Shown: positions 9,721 through 20,823, numbered from the stretch's first letter. The stretch is DNA of 64,000 nucleotides from Candidatus Vallotiella sp. (ex Adelges kitamiensis) (GCF_020342435.1 NZ_CP080504.1:697081-761080); one strand, 5' to 3'. The notes: generated by a model not told the origin, from the sequence alone. Numbers and translations are program-made.

Positions 9721-10758
9721 TTACTCTAGGCTATCAACTAGCTTTCGTGCTTGACAATAATCGGATTGACACATTAAGTCATTCCATTTCAGGAATTTAC
9801 CTTGTGGTGTTATTCCCTTAATGCGTCTCTGCGAGACATTATCAATAACACGTGTACGCAAACACTGCAACACATCATCAGTTTCCTCCGGATGATTGCA
9901 AACGAGAACCATACTACATCCGGCATCGAGCGCCGCATGCGCGGCCTCGGCAGTAGTTCTAGCTTGTCGAGCTGCTTCCATTGATAAATCGTCGCTAAAA
10001 ATTACACCATTAAATCCAAGTTTACCCCGTAGAATCTTCTTCAGCCAAATAGACGAAAAACCAGCTGGCTGAGTATCAACAGTCGGATATACAATGTGCG
10101 CAGGCATCACCGCATCCAGCGATAGTCCAGGCCACTGATATGGCTGTGCATCGTAAGCAAGAATCTCGTCGAGCGTACGGGTGTCAACGGGTGCTGAAAC
10201 ATGTGAGTCCGCTTTTACGTAGCCATGTCCCGGAAAATGTTTGCCGCAGGCTGCCATCCCAGCTAGTGCCAGACCATGTGCGATGCCTTGAGCCAGGAGC
10301 GCAACGACTCGAGGATTCGAATGGAGCGCACGATCTCCAATTACTTTAGAATATCCATAGTCTAGATCAAGAACAGGTGTAAAGCTTAAGTCAACGCCGC
10401 ACGCGCGCAGCTCCGCTGCTATTATATAGCCAATCGCCTTAGCTATTCTCATTGCTGAAATCGCATCGTTATTCCATAACGTACCAAGGACGCGCATTGG
10501 AGGCAACGACGTAAACCCATCGCCCTGGAAACGCTGTACACGCCCGCCTTCCTGGTCTACTGCAATAATTACATCATTGCATACATCGCGAATAGCGTGA
10601 GTAAGCTCGAGCAGTTGCACACGGTTAGCATAATTACGAGTAAACAGAATTACCCCACCGGTCAGAGGATTATGGATCCGGCGGATATCATCATAACTCA
10701 ATGAAGTATTCGAAATGTCGAGCATCACTGGAGTATATTTATACTTGTGATTGTTCAA
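9721..10758 (-). CDS. nagZ: Beta-N-acetylhexosaminidase NagZ
   Basis: NagZ is a cytoplasmic family-3 glycoside hydrolase that removes GlcNAc from anhydro-muropeptides during peptidoglycan recycling. The 345-residue single-domain TIM barrel has the NagZ hallmark loop CGKHFPGHGYVKADSH at residues 171-186, with K173-H174 for substrate binding and the Asp-His general acid/base pair, and the nucleophile Asp in FSDDLSMEA around 255. EGGRVQRF (70-77) is also typical. The frame is intact. In Burkholderia nagZ follows pdxJ-acpS; here only about 180 bases separate it from pdxJ, so acpS has gone. Retention suggests that cell-wall turnover still occurs. Confidence 0.96.
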   Translation of the reverse strand: MNNHKYKYTPVMLDISNTSLSYDDIRRIHNPLTGGVILFTRNYANRVQLLELTHAIRDVCNDVIIAVDQEGGRVQRFQGDGFTSLPPMRVLGTLWNNDAISAMRIAKAIGYIIAAELRACGVDLSFTPVLDLDYGYSKVIGDRALHSNPRVVALLAQGIAHGLALAGMAACGKHFPGHGYVKADSHVSAPVDTRTLDEILAYDAQPYQWPGLSLDAVMPAHIVYPTVDTQPAGFSSIWLKKILRGKLGFNGVIFSDDLSMEAARQARTTAEAAHAALDAGCSMVLVCNHPEETDDVLQCLRTRVIDNVSQRRIKGITPQGKFLKWNDLMCQSDYCQARKLVDSLE

Positions 10759-10779
10759 CTTAGGTTTCTGGGGTCAGTT

Positions 10780-10935
10780 ATATACAGCTCCATCACAACA
10801 TCGAGGTTTATTTATCGATGTATTAATTGTAGTAGGTGATGAAAGACGCCGTATTAGTGCATTTACTACTAATAGACATTCACTAAGTTCGGGGTCGTCG
10901 AGTTTCTGCTTTGGATCACCGCATGTGATGATTGA
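10780..10935 (-). pseudogene. acpS: Possible acpS remnant (holo-ACP synthase)
   Basis: Burkholderia has acpS (about 140 codons) between pdxJ and nagZ. Only 177 bases remain here and no ORF of that family exists. One minus-strand frame near 10870-10905 reads QKLDDPELS, resembling the EK-L-GP-EL-S stretch of AcpS, with no catalytic region detectable. The assignment rests mostly on position and is weak; most of the gene is deleted. AcpS attaches phosphopantetheine to acyl carrier protein, which is retained in this window. Confidence 0.4.
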
Positions 10936-11739
10936 CTAGTTCTTTATGGGGCGACGGTTTTTCGAAAAATGGCTCTGTGCATACTCTATCTGCCCGCGCG
11001 CCGCAACGATGATCGCCTTCATCTCACGCACGGCATTCTCCCACCCTGCAAAGATTGCATGCGCAACGATAGCATGGCCGATATTTAGTTCAGTAATACC
11101 ATTAAGCGCAGCGATAGGCTGTACGTTAGTGTAGTGCAGACCATGACCAGCATTAACTTTCAAGCCTAGAGACTGCCCTAGGTCAACACCCATAGCAATC
11201 CGCTCCAATTCTTTTTCCTGAGCGCTATCAGCCGCGTTAGCGTAGCATCCAGTATGAAGCTCAATTACACCTATACCGCTTTCATAAGCTGCCTGAATTT
11301 GCTCTGGCTCCGCGTCGATAAATAATGATACCTGCGTGCCTACATCTGCTAGTTGCCGTCTTGCTGCCTTAACTGCGTTAAAGTGCATAACCACGTCTAA
11401 TCCATTTTCAGTAGTTAACTCAGCGCGTTTTTCTGGTACCAAGCAAACGCTATAAGGGCGCACATCACAGGCGATATCAAGCATTTCTCTAGTTAATGCA
11501 CACTCTAGATTCATTCGCGTCTTAAGCAAGGGTTGCAATGCTCTCACATCGGCATCAATAATATGGCGGCGATCTTCGCGTAAATGCAACGTGATTACAT
11601 CCGCACCAGCGGCCTCAGCCCGAAGTGCTGCCCGAAGCGGGTCAGGATATGAAGTGCCACGCACATTACGTAATGTGGCAATATGATCGATGTTAACACC
11701 TAACTTAAGCGAGGGTTTTAGCGATAAAAAAACGTTCAT
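10936..11739 (-). CDS. pdxJ: Pyridoxine 5'-phosphate synthase
   Basis: PdxJ condenses 3-amino-2-oxopropyl phosphate with 1-deoxyxylulose 5-phosphate, the last ring-forming step of DXP-dependent vitamin B6 synthesis. The 267-residue TIM barrel has the family N-terminus [17 protein letters not shown], the [11 protein letters not shown] strand and loop with catalytic residues, the ELHTGCYA loop and [10 protein letters not shown] near the C-terminus. The length is slightly above the usual 240-250 because of a short N-terminal lead ([11 protein letters not shown]). The start overlaps the recO stop by 4 bases, so translation is probably coupled. Intact; it supports B6 supply in the cell. Confidence 0.96.
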   Translation of the reverse strand: MNVFLSLKPSLKLGVNIDHIATLRNVRGTSYPDPLRAALRAEAAGADVITLHLREDRRHIIDADVRALQPLLKTRMNLECALTREMLDIACDVRPYSVCLVPEKRAELTTENGLDVVMHFNAVKAARRQLADVGTQVSLFIDAEPEQIQAAYESGIGVIELHTGCYANAADSAQEKELERIAMGVDLGQSLGLKVNAGHGLHYTNVQPIAALNGITELNIGHAIVAHAIFAGWENAVREMKAIIVAARGQIEYAQSHFSKNRRPIKN

Positions 11740-12629
11740 AAATTTTTAAGAGCGATCAGGATATGACGCGTCGAAAGCGGTGTACCGCCAAGATAAGTAT
11801 TCAATAAAAAACGCATTAAGGCTTTACTTTGAATAATAGTTTGCGCACGAGAATAATCATCACGCTCCATATCGAGTAGCGTTTGTCCAGAAATAACTGG
11901 ACCTCGTAACGCATCCTTCCGAGATTCAAGCATCTCTACGTCGCATAAACCTCGTTCTGGATCAAACACATATGATCGACCGGTTACAACATTTTGTTTC
12001 GTTGCAGTCTGATCAAGTGATGAGGCATAGCCAATCTCACGCAGTAATAGAAGCTCGAAGGAGCGTAATACCTGCACAGCTGGTTCTTTATGCGCGAGCC
12101 GTGTCAACGTTAACAAATAATGATCGAACAATACAGTATACGGATCTTCTGGTGCACAAAACCTGACAAGCAACTCATTGACATAAAAGCCGTACAGTAG
12201 TGCATCTCCGGTGAGTGGGTACATGCCGCCAACCCATTCAGCTTTAGTAAGTGTCCGAATTTCAGACTTTCCAGCCCATGACAGCGTAAGCGGCTGGAAA
12301 GTCTGAAGCACGCCGCGTAATGCTGAGTGTGGTCTCTTAGCCCCTTTAGCGATGAGCGCAAGACGACCATGTGAGCGGGTAAATGCATCGATGATGAGGC
12401 TCGTTTCCCGATAAGGGTGGGTATGCAACACGAAGCCTAACTGCTCAACTATACGATTAGCTGAGTACGGCGTATTAGTACGGTAACGCATGAGCGCAGT
12501 ATAATCTGTCCTGGACTGTTGTGCGAGATCGCCTGATGACATCTCCAACGGCACGCTATTAGGCAATGGGCTAGCGTAAGTTGGTTTATCTTTATCTGGA
12601 TAGCCTGGACACATCTCATTTCTACTCAT
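11736..12629 (-). CDS. recO: DNA repair protein RecO
   Basis: RecO anneals single strands and loads RecA with RecR in the RecFOR gap-repair pathway. The 297-residue product has the N-terminal OB-fold ([20 protein letters not shown], then [15 protein letters not shown], residues about 66-102) and the helical C-terminal domain ([15 protein letters not shown]). The first 50-55 residues are unlike the core and may be a Burkholderia-type extension or a wrong start; a later start, for example at Met47, cannot be excluded. The stop overlaps pdxJ and the start overlaps era by 8 bases, so this is a tight operon. It persists although excision repair (uvrC) nearby is lost. Confidence 0.93.
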   Translation of the reverse strand: MSRNEMCPGYPDKDKPTYASPLPNSVPLEMSSGDLAQQSRTDYTALMRYRTNTPYSANRIVEQLGFVLHTHPYRETSLIIDAFTRSHGRLALIAKGAKRPHSALRGVLQTFQPLTLSWAGKSEIRTLTKAEWVGGMYPLTGDALLYGFYVNELLVRFCAPEDPYTVLFDHYLLTLTRLAHKEPAVQVLRSFELLLLREIGYASSLDQTATKQNVVTGRSYVFDPERGLCDVEMLESRKDALRGPVISGQTLLDMERDDYSRAQTIIQSKALMRFLLNTYLGGTPLSTRHILIALKNL

Positions 12630-13506
12630 AAGCGCGTGATATCGCCTTTATGTCTGCCCGCTTTCTCTTAATTTTCACGAACGTCTCTAGATAAACCGGG
12701 GTATCAAAAAGCTTTATCATATTCATTCGTGCTTCGGTGCTAATCTTTTTTAACTTTGCGCCCTTTTTCCCTATGATCATTGCTTTATGGCTTTCACGAT
12801 CGACAAGAATTGTCGCGAAAACTCGACACAGCTCGTTTTTTTTCTCGAACTTATCAATCAACACTGAACTTGTGTATGGTAACTCGTCTCCAGTCCATCG
12901 GAATATTTTTTCTCGTAATATCTCTGCCGCTAAGAATTGATCACTGTGGTCAGTTATCTTATTCTTACTATAGCTTGGTTTACCAAGTGGTAGTAACGAC
13001 CGTAGAATCTTTAATAACCGTGTAATATCGGCGGGTCGCCTGGCGCTTATCGGTATAACATCAGAGAACATATGTAGTGTTTCTGTATTTCTCAAAAATG
13101 ACAGCAGCGTGCTTTTATTTAAAAGCTTATCGACTTTGTTTACAATTAATACTGCTTTTACTGTCTTTGGAATTAATTCTTGAACGCGCTGATCGTTCAG
13201 CCTATATAGGCCCGCCTCAATCACAAATAATACGATGTCTACCGAAGTCAGCGTTGAAATAAGAGTACGGTTTAGTATTGAGCTATATTGAGTCTGGAAA
13301 CCAGGGGTATCACTAAAAATAAATTGTGCATCATCTAACGTCCGAATACCGATAATTCGGTGCTGCGTAGTTTGTGATTTTCGCGAGGTAATGCTAACTT
13401 TTTGACCAATTAGAGCGTTCATAAGCGTTGACTTGCCGACATTTGGACACCCGATAATTGCTATCGTGCCGCAACGGAAACCAGTTTGTTCGAGAGTCAA
13501 ATTCAT
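12622..13506 (-). CDS. era: GTPase Era
   Basis: Era is an essential Ras-like GTPase that binds the 3' end of 16S rRNA during 30S subunit maturation. The 294-residue product has G1 CPNVGKST near residues 20-27, the effector region [10 protein letters not shown]3 DTPGFQ, G4 NKVDK, G5 SA, and a C-terminal KH domain with [14 protein letters not shown]. It is a standard full-length protein. It lies in the order rnc-era-recO-pdxJ on one strand, with recO overlapping; a 335-base gap separates it from rnc, where Burkholderia has a longer RNase III tail. Confidence 0.97.
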   Translation of the reverse strand: MNLTLEQTGFRCGTIAIIGCPNVGKSTLMNALIGQKVSITSRKSQTTQHRIIGIRTLDDAQFIFSDTPGFQTQYSSILNRTLISTLTSVDIVLFVIEAGLYRLNDQRVQELIPKTVKAVLIVNKVDKLLNKSTLLSFLRNTETLHMFSDVIPISARRPADITRLLKILRSLLPLGKPSYSKNKITDHSDQFLAAEILREKIFRWTGDELPYTSSVLIDKFEKKNELCRVFATILVDRESHKAMIIGKKGAKLKKISTEARMNMIKLFDTPVYLETFVKIKRKRADIKAISRAYE

Positions 13507-13841
13507 GGTAAGTGGACCCGCAACTCGCAGGAAATACCTACTAATATACGCACATGATACGCGTCTACGCTTGTTAAGTTTCAGTCAAAGTAGAATGAAG
13601 CAGATTATGCTGTAATAAAGAACTAAGTGCTGCTAGTCACGCATTAGAATCGCGCCTTATACGCGCGCGGGGGTCTATATAGGGGGCTCATAGAGCGTCT
13701 GTAGCGACCCGATTGATTATCGGGCGAAGCAGTTGTGGTGAGTGTCGAAGCTACCGTAGTCAATACAGCATTAGATATTTTAGCCGCAGTGAGATCTTTA
13801 TCAGGATATTTAATACGCATAATCTCACCGGCGTTTGGACT
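13507..13841. other. Intergenic between era and rnc
   Basis: These 335 bases carry no ORF of note. Burkholderia RNase III has a long Ala/Pro-rich C-terminal tail, absent from the retained rnc, so this stretch may include the eroded end of that tail. I could not align it, so this is inference. Confidence 0.35.
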
Positions 13842-14726
13842 CTATGCACTATTCACACACTTATAGTGATGACCTACCCGTACTTGCACTACTTGTTCGG
13901 CAAGTTTCTCTAGACGCTTAGCCTTACGGCCTAAAACAGGGGGGGGAATTAGTGCATTTTTTAATTCAGCGCTGCGTAATTGTACACTATTAGACTCTAA
14001 ATTGGCAATGGGTTCCGTTTTCTGAAATCTCTTTAGCTGCCTGAGCAAATGTGGTGTCATCTCTATCACTTCTTCGAGCGCCTCTTTTGCGGCAGCTTGC
14101 TCGGCTGCACGCCGACTGATGCCAGTGCCGGATACCCTGACCTCGAGCTGAGGCACTGTGCATTCGACTTTAAATTCCTGTTTATGGGCAGCGCCCGAGA
14201 TTGAGATTACCGCATAGCGCGGTAACGCAATTTTATTGCCCTGCAAATACTCTTGCAATAGCGTTTTAGCATCCTTGCCTAAAGTGCGCAGGTCAATTTT
14301 ATCTAAAATTGGGACGTATAATTGCTTGATCACTGCCTGTACCGGGTAGAAGCCTCCATCCAGAAAAATTGCGCCAAGCACTGCTTCAAACGTATCAGCT
14401 AGAATTGATGGCCGTTGAAAACCGCCGCTACGGAGTTCCCCCTCACCGAGCCGCAACGCCTCTGCAATATTTAGAATTTGAGCAATTTCGTATAGAGACT
14501 GTTCTTTGACTAAGTTTGCCCGTACTCGAGACAAATCACCTTCATCAAGCCCACTAAAACGCTGAAATAAAAGAGACGCTACTACGCAGTTGAGAATCGA
14601 ATCTCCAAGAAATTCGAGCCGCTCGTTATGCGTAGCACTGTGGCTTCGATGGGTTATAGCCTGCTGCAGTAATTTCGCATTGCGAAATTTGTAGCACAGT
14701 CGGCTTTCCAGCAGTAATAAAGACAT
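13842..14726 (-). CDS. rnc: Ribonuclease III
   Basis: RNase III cleaves double-stranded RNA in rRNA precursors and mRNA leaders. The catalytic domain carries ERLEFLGDS at residues 35-43 (E38 and D42 in the metal site) and [15 protein letters not shown]; the dsRNA-binding domain has [14 protein letters not shown] and [14 protein letters not shown] start at Met 14726 because [14 protein letters not shown] aligns end-to-end with the Burkholderia start; an upstream GTG at 14750 would add 8 residues. At 294 residues it keeps both domains but has a much shorter tail than Burkholderia homologues, ending in a basic segment of about 50 residues. It belongs to lepA-lepB-rnc-era. Confidence 0.94.
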   Translation of the reverse strand: MSLLLLESRLCYKFRNAKLLQQAITHRSHSATHNERLEFLGDSILNCVVASLLFQRFSGLDEGDLSRVRANLVKEQSLYEIAQILNIAEALRLGEGELRSGGFQRPSILADTFEAVLGAIFLDGGFYPVQAVIKQLYVPILDKIDLRTLGKDAKTLLQEYLQGNKIALPRYAVISISGAAHKQEFKVECTVPQLEVRVSGTGISRRAAEQAAAKEALEEVIEMTPHLLRQLKRFQKTEPIANLESNSVQLRSAELKNALIPPPVLGRKAKRLEKLAEQVVQVRVGHHYKCVNSA

Positions 14727-14775
14727 AGATGAAAGTATAGCGTAGGCCACAGCCTAAGTGGAATAACTCTTTGCT

Positions 14776-15687
14776 TTATTCAAAGAAGCCAATGCGCTTC
14801 AAGCTTGAAAAGTTTAGCCAGATAAAAAAAGCACGACCGATAAGATTGCGATCAGGTACAAACCCCCAGTAACGACTATCTGCACTATTATCTCGATTAT
14901 CGCCCATCACAAAATAGTGGCCAGCTGGCACCTTACAAATCATACCGTAGCTGTTATAGTAACAATTGTTGCGATAAGGATAATCGTTAGTTTTAATCAA
15001 AAAAGGCGGTGCAGACGGATCATGTAGCAATGCATGGCGCCTATTCCCGAGCGTCTCGACATACTGCTTAATGTACTTATCCGGCTGCCCGGGCAATATT
15101 AGGCTATTATCTAAATAATCTGAAAACGGCGTTTCTGGCACAATCTTACCATTGATTACTAGGCGCTTATTCTGATACGCGATTATATCTCCGGGTAATC
15201 CGATAATGCGTTTAATATATGCAATAGACTCTTTCTGGGGAAAGCGAAATACAATAACGTCGCCTCGCTGTGGGTCTCGGCCAGAGATAATCTTTTTGTT
15301 TATAATCGGCAAGCGGATCCCATAATTGTACTTATTAACTAGAATAAAGTCACCGATAAGCAGCGTAGGCGACATCGAGCCGGATGGAATCTTAAACGGC
15401 TCAATAATAAAGGAACGCAGCAAGAAAACAAGCAGGAGCATCGGAAAAAAGCTCGCTGAATACTGAAGCCATAACGGCTGACGTAGCTTTTCTTGGAAAA
15501 GCTTTGCTCGTGCGCGGTAGACATCCTCGCTAAGCAAATTTTTATCTAGTTGCTCTTGATGTTGATCAAACTCATATACTACAGCATTTGCGGCGCGCTG
15601 GCGTTGAGGTAGAAAAATGAGTTTGTCTGCTGCCCATGTAATACTCGTCAACACGACTAAGATGAAAAAGATAAGCGTAAGATTCAT
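14776..15687 (-). CDS. lepB: Signal peptidase I
   Basis: LepB is the inner-membrane protease that removes signal peptides from exported proteins. The 303-residue product has an N-terminal membrane span (about 2-20), a cytoplasmic loop, a second span (about 80-97), then the catalytic serine in PSGSMSP (S104) and the general-base lysine in YIKR (K159). Box E, MGDNRDNSADSRYWG, is present near the C-terminus. It is intact. lepA lies 20 bases upstream and rnc follows. Its retention fits the presence of exported proteins such as DegP and MltB. Confidence 0.96.
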   Translation of the reverse strand: MNLTLIFFILVVLTSITWAADKLIFLPQRQRAANAVVYEFDQHQEQLDKNLLSEDVYRARAKLFQEKLRQPLWLQYSASFFPMLLLVFLLRSFIIEPFKIPSGSMSPTLLIGDFILVNKYNYGIRLPIINKKIISGRDPQRGDVIVFRFPQKESIAYIKRIIGLPGDIIAYQNKRLVINGKIVPETPFSDYLDNSLILPGQPDKYIKQYVETLGNRRHALLHDPSAPPFLIKTNDYPYRNNCYYNSYGMICKVPAGHYFVMGDNRDNSADSRYWGFVPDRNLIGRAFFIWLNFSSLKRIGFFE

Positions 15688-15707
15688 AGAGAATTCTATT
15701 TTTAGGA

Positions 15708-17501
15708 TTATTTATCTTCAACTTTTAGGATAGCTAGAAATGCCTCTTGAGGAATCTCAATACTGCCGACTCGCTTCATTCTCTTCTTACCCTCTTTTTG
15801 CTTTTCGAGAAGCTTCTTCTTGCGAGTAATATCACCGCCATAGCACTTAGCTAATACGTTTTTACGTAACGCTTTAATGTTTTCACGCGCAATAATGTTC
15901 GAGCCGACGACTGCCTGTATTGCTACATCGTACATCTGCCGAGGAATGATTTCGCGCATCTTTGCAGCTACATGATGGCCTCGAGACTGGGATTGCGATC
16001 GATGGACTATCAATGATAGCGCGTCGACATTATTACCATTGATGAGCATATCGATCTTTATAACATCTGATATCCGGTATTCCTTAAACTCATAGTCCAT
16101 AGATGCATAGCCTCGTGATACAGATTTAAGGCGATCAAAAAAATCTAGGACAATTTCGGCCATTGGTATTTCATATGTTAGCTGTACTTGGCGACCGCGG
16201 TATAACATATTAATTTGATTGCCACGCTTACCTATGCATAGTTTAATAACTGCACCGATATAATCTTGAGGCATATATAGATTCATAGTCATGATCGGCT
16301 CACGAATCTCAGAAATCCTAGATGGCTCAGGCATCTTCGCTGGGTTTTCAACCGTTACTATCGAGCCATCTTCGATCAGAACCTGATAAATAACGGTTGG
16401 CGCGGTCGTAATTAGGTTCATATTGAATTCACGCTCGAGTCGCTCTTGCACGATTTCCATATGTAGTAAGCCTAAGAAGCCACAGCGAAAGCCACAGCCT
16501 AGCGCTTGAGAAACTTCAGGTTCATATTGCAGTGACGCATCGTTAAGCTTGAGTTTTTCAAGCGACTCGCGCAGCATATCGTACTGGTTGGCATTGACTG
16601 GATATAGTCCAGCAAATACCTTTGGCTTAACTTCCTTAAATCCAGGCAAAGGTTTAGTTGCTGGTTTTTTCAAATGAGTAATTGTGTCGCCGACCTTTGC
16701 GTCTGTTAACTCTTTAATTCCAGATATTATGAACCCGACCTCACCTGCAGATAAGATATTGCGATTTTGTGACTTTGGCGTAAACACGCCAACACGCTCA
16801 ACTAGATGTTGTGCACCGGTTACCATCATCCGAATCTTATCCTTCTGGCGCAACACGCCATTCATAATTCGCACTAACATCACAACACCAACGTAATTGT
16901 CGAACCATGAGTCAATAATTAGCGCTTGCAGCCGCGCCTGAGAATCTCCGCGGGGCGGTGGTACTTTAGCGATCAACGCTTCAAGCACATCTCGCACACC
17001 TAGGCCAGTTTTTGCGCTGCACTGAACTGCGTCCGCAGCAGGGATGCCAATTACATCCTCAATTTCAGAAATTGCGTTATGTGTATTCGCCGCTGCTAAA
17101 TCGATCTTATTAAGTACGGGCACAACCTCTATACCTAACTCAATCGCGGTATAGCAGTTTGCAACGGTCTGTGCTTCAACTCCCTGGCTTGCATCAACGA
17201 CCAGAAGCGCACCCTCACAGGCAGATAATGAACGACTTACCTCATATGAAAAATCAACATGACCAGGGGTATCAATTAAATTTAGGTTATAGATGCGACC
17301 ATCTTGTGATTGATAAGTTAATGCGGCAGTCTGCGCCTTAATCGTGATACCACGCTCCCGCTCCAGGTCCATTGAGTCGAGTACTTGCGTTTCTATTTCG
17401 CGAGCCGATAAACCTCCGCACAGCTGAATAATACGGTCAGCCAGCGTCGACTTACCGTGATCGATGTGCGCAATAATTGCAAAATTACGAGTATCATCCA
17501 T
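15708..17501 (-). CDS. lepA: Elongation factor 4 (LepA)
   Basis: LepA is a translational GTPase acting on ribosome back-translocation and 30S assembly. The 597-residue product has G1 [10 protein letters not shown] (11-20), the switch I RGITIKAQ segment, G3 DTPGHVDF, G4 NKID, the EF-G-like domains II, III and V, and the LepA-specific C-terminal domain ([20 protein letters not shown], then [16 protein letters not shown]). Length is typical (about 600). It leads the lepA-lepB-rnc cluster. The upstream space to degP is 414 bases. Confidence 0.98.
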   Translation of the reverse strand: MDDTRNFAIIAHIDHGKSTLADRIIQLCGGLSAREIETQVLDSMDLERERGITIKAQTAALTYQSQDGRIYNLNLIDTPGHVDFSYEVSRSLSACEGALLVVDASQGVEAQTVANCYTAIELGIEVVPVLNKIDLAAANTHNAISEIEDVIGIPAADAVQCSAKTGLGVRDVLEALIAKVPPPRGDSQARLQALIIDSWFDNYVGVVMLVRIMNGVLRQKDKIRMMVTGAQHLVERVGVFTPKSQNRNILSAGEVGFIISGIKELTDAKVGDTITHLKKPATKPLPGFKEVKPKVFAGLYPVNANQYDMLRESLEKLKLNDASLQYEPEVSQALGCGFRCGFLGLLHMEIVQERLEREFNMNLITTAPTVIYQVLIEDGSIVTVENPAKMPEPSRISEIREPIMTMNLYMPQDYIGAVIKLCIGKRGNQINMLYRGRQVQLTYEIPMAEIVLDFFDRLKSVSRGYASMDYEFKEYRISDVIKIDMLINGNNVDALSLIVHRSQSQSRGHHVAAKMREIIPRQMYDVAIQAVVGSNIIARENIKALRKNVLAKCYGGDITRKKKLLEKQKEGKKRMKRVGSIEIPQEAFLAILKVEDK

Positions 17502-17915
17502 TTAATGCCAATGAAGCAAAAAGCAGGCGCAAACAAAAACGGATTACGCGTTGCGATAAAATCAAGGATCACACATTTACTAAATGTGCATCTATCCAAG
17601 CTAGATAAGCAATATATTACCCAGTATTGAAGCTAGATAAATAGCGTCTTACTTCATTCAGAAAGGTTAAATCGGAAGCGACTTCCTTAAATTTCCTAAC
17701 AGCAATAGGAGTACTATTTTCTTATATTTTACCTATATTAATAGATCCCTGAATTGATGCGTCTACACTGATAGCTCTAGCTATTTTTTGCTTAACTATA
17801 GAATTCAAGTGACGCCTAGTGTTTTAGCATAGAAGCAACTAGGTACAACCCTGTACAGGGTCAATCGAAGCCGATAGTGCCACAAATCTCAATCTATAAT
17901 ACTCAATTATCTACG
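17502..17915. other. Intergenic between degP and lepA
   Basis: Burkholderia has a small thioredoxin/glutaredoxin-like gene here. The minus strand shows only vague similarity to such a protein (a TPIAVRKFKEV-like stretch near 17680) with stops, too weak to name as a pseudogene. No intact gene is present. Confidence 0.35.
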
Positions 17916-19409
17916 TTACTTCTGCACTGGCTCGGCGGGCGGCCGAACGGGGATAAACTGTGTGTTATCTCCACGGCGGACTAGTAAAGCAATGCTCTTC
18001 TTGGAATCAAGTTGCCGTATAAGTAACTCAAATTGTTTGGTATCTAAGACGTCTGTATCGCCAATGCGCAGAATAATATCACCGCGCTGCAACCCAGTAC
18101 GAGTCCCCGGTCCATATAATTCATCAATCTGTACACCTCCTTTCAGGTGCATCAATTTAAGTTGCTCTGGCGACAGGTTACTAATCGCTAAACCCAGCTG
18201 ATTAAATGTGCGCTCGTGCGCTGGAGCGGGCCGGCTTGTTTTTACTTTCATCGTCATATCCGGCTGCATTTCAGCTATAAAAACCAATAAATTTTTTGTT
18301 TTACCCTTACGCCAGATAGTTAGTGTTGCCCGAATACCTGGCTTAGTTTCACCAACCATCCGCGGTAGGTCTGTTGTCGTATCTACATTGCGCCCATTAA
18401 ACTTCAGGATAATATCCCCGGGTTGCACTCCGGCATTATCGGCCGGGCTGTTTCTCTCGACGCTAGATACTAGTACACCCTTCACTTTTGCTAGACCTAG
18501 CGCATCTGACACTTCTTTAGTCACTTCAATAATTGCTACCCCAATCCGCCCTCGAATGACACGCCCGTTAACTTTAAGCTGGTCTGCAACGCGCATCGCC
18601 TCATCAATCGGGATAGCAAAAGAGATTCCCATATAACCGCCGGTACGGCTGTAAATTTGCGAGTTAATGCCAATTACTTCACCCCTCATATTAATCAAGG
18701 GCCCACCTGAATTACCGGGATTAACTGCAACATCAGTTTGAATAAACGGTAAATAATCACCAGTATCACGCCCTTTCGCGCTGACAATACCCGCAGTAAC
18801 TGTGTTTTCTAGCCCAAAAGGAGAGCCAATCGCTACGACCCATTCCCCGACTCGGACTTTATTTGAATCGCTGATCATCACGGTCGGCAGATTTTCCGCA
18901 TTAATCTTTACAAGCGCTACATCGGTGCGTTCATCTACGCCGATCAACTTTGCCTTAAACTCACGCTTATCAGTTAGAGTGACATAAATAGTGTCCGCAT
19001 CATGAACCACGTGTGCATTAGTCATTACATAGCCATTAGATGACAAAATAAAACCAGAGCCTACGCCGCTACTCTGCTCCGAATCTGAAGGATCTGCTGA
19101 CTTTCCGTCGCCTCCGTGAGAAGAATCTGGTTTCTCCTGCTGTTGTGGCAGCGGAATACCAAAGAAGCGCCTAAAGAATTCGGACATGTCGCTGTCCTCT
19201 AATCCTAGAGGCGGACTCGTCAAACCCTGTTTCTGCGCATGCGTTACGGTATGAATATTAATAACTGCTGGGCCCACCTTATCAACTAGGTTAGTAAAAT
19301 CTGGTAAGTTAGATGCGGATGGCGTACCAGCCGCGCACAGGTACACCAACGGAATACAGATGGTTACGGCAACCGCGAGCAGGAATCTGCGCACAGGATA
19401 AATACTCAT
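17916..19409 (-). CDS. degP: Periplasmic serine protease DegP/MucD
   Basis: This is a DegP/HtrA-family (MucD-type) periplasmic protease and chaperone that removes misfolded envelope proteins. The 497-residue product has an N-terminal signal segment (hydrophobic about 8-27), the trypsin-like triad H133 (TNAHVV), D163 (RTDVALVKI) and S234 (NPGNSGGPL), a Q/S-rich linker near 88-115, then two PDZ domains (about 270-365 and 405-490). It is intact. In Burkholderia it ends the rpoE-rseA-rseB-mucD cluster; here rpoE and rseB are fossils, so its control by sigma-E is presumably lost and it must use another promoter. Confidence 0.96.
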   Translation of the reverse strand: MSIYPVRRFLLAVAVTICIPLVYLCAAGTPSASNLPDFTNLVDKVGPAVINIHTVTHAQKQGLTSPPLGLEDSDMSEFFRRFFGIPLPQQQEKPDSSHGGDGKSADPSDSEQSSGVGSGFILSSNGYVMTNAHVVHDADTIYVTLTDKREFKAKLIGVDERTDVALVKINAENLPTVMISDSNKVRVGEWVVAIGSPFGLENTVTAGIVSAKGRDTGDYLPFIQTDVAVNPGNSGGPLINMRGEVIGINSQIYSRTGGYMGISFAIPIDEAMRVADQLKVNGRVIRGRIGVAIIEVTKEVSDALGLAKVKGVLVSSVERNSPADNAGVQPGDIILKFNGRNVDTTTDLPRMVGETKPGIRATLTIWRKGKTKNLLVFIAEMQPDMTMKVKTSRPAPAHERTFNQLGLAISNLSPEQLKLMHLKGGVQIDELYGPGTRTGLQRGDIILRIGDTDVLDTKQFELLIRQLDSKKSIALLVRRGDNTQFIPVRPPAEPVQK

Positions 19410-19859
19410 ATTGTCGACAAGAAGAAAAAACCGTGCGAGACCTCAATCGAGGAGCTTTGTATTCTATAGTAGAAATGAACTATGGAAGCATTCTTATCAG
19501 CACTCCGCCTAACACGGTAATCTAATAATTATCATTACGTCTGACTAGGATATATGTGACCTGACTCTCATCGGAGGTTTTATTGGGGGAATTATGCTCA
19601 CATAGATCGATAGAAATTAAGGTTCCATGAATCCTATCAGAAAATACTACCTAATTAGCAGAAAGAGGTAATACTGACAGATCGGGTAAGATTGTCACCG
19701 GTGAGTTTTCACCGCTTTTCAAAATTCTGGAATCTCCCTACATGTTCTACGACTTATAACGAATTTTTGTTTTTTAATGCTCGAACATATATAAGCCTTA
19801 AATCGAGTACAAAGATATAGACTTTATCTTTATGCCACAGTACATGATGTGCTCTGCTA

Positions 19860-20060
19860 TCTATACTTTCTAAGTATTCGTGTTGTCGTCAATATAATCA
19901 GTGAAATACGCGATAGATTTATCATTAAATTACCCTTATAGACAAAAGCCATTTGTGACCTTACAGCTATGGCACTCGAGACACATGTGTTGAGATATAT
20001 GTGATTCAAATAAATTGGCCGCCTTATGTCGATTAACAACGCGCATTAGTCTTTACAAGA
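19860..20060 (-). pseudogene. rseB: Probable rseB remnant
   Basis: The position between rpoE and degP is that of rseB (periplasmic regulator of anti-sigma-E) in Burkholderia. Minus-strand frames here show scattered similarity to its middle region: a C-x7-R-x4-(F/Y)-x-Y pattern (CVSSAIAVRSQMAFVYK), GFCL in another frame matching GYRL, and LIILTTTRIL resembling VQTLD-x3-RVI. Stops and frame changes break it. The rest of 19410-20820, including any rseA, could not be aligned. Boundaries cover only the recognisable core. Confidence 0.45.
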
Positions 20061-20823
20061 AGCTAAATGTGTGTGATTTCAGGAAGAATGAAATAAATAA
20101 TTCTACGATGGACATCTTTTTATGTAACTATTTCTATGTGTTTTAGTCTTGATTAATAAATCCTAAGCAGTTTTTAAACTTAAAAATAGTACATGTTGAT
20201 CGCAAACCGTATTACAATAGTATCCATATTTTTCACTCTTTTTATAAGAGTATTCAACGGAGTTAAAGCTAATTCAAACGTCTTATTGTATCTATACCTG
20301 AGTTCCTAACTAAAGTGCTTTATCCTGGTATACTGCCACTACTTAGCACACTAAATTTTGCACGGCCGCTGAACTTAACAGCGCAGTACTAGCGGCAACT
20401 ACAAGATATACAGTGACAGTGCCATAATATTAATTCAAGTGATATATACTCCGCAATGTCAACGGTGCCAATGCGATCGGATTATTGGAAAGTCTACTTG
20501 AAAATCGCACGAAGAACGGCGTTCTCTTGCTGTATCTTTATCTACCTCTACGAGGTTTGGGGAGCATCACCAATCAAATAATGTACAGCCCGTAAAGTTT
20601 GTCTTTAACATCCAGTCTTAATAAGAAATCTATAAATCTGTACGACATGCGCGCGCTTGTTACGCATCCACTTCTTCTAATGGCTCATTATCTGGAGCAA
20701 AAGAAAAATGCTCGGCAAGCGCAACGTAACTCTCTAATTCATTTATTTACAATGATATATATCTTAAAAATTCCTTTATTCTAAATAATCAAATCATTTT
20801 GATGAGTCCTGTACGTCTTTGTC

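Noticed and set aside
17502-17915. Thioredoxin/glutaredoxin-like pseudogene between degP and lepA
   Set aside because: The position fits, but the visible similarity is too short and lacks the Cys motif.
18208-18636. 142-codon plus-strand ORF
   Set aside because: Antisense shadow over the PDZ region of degP with no family features.
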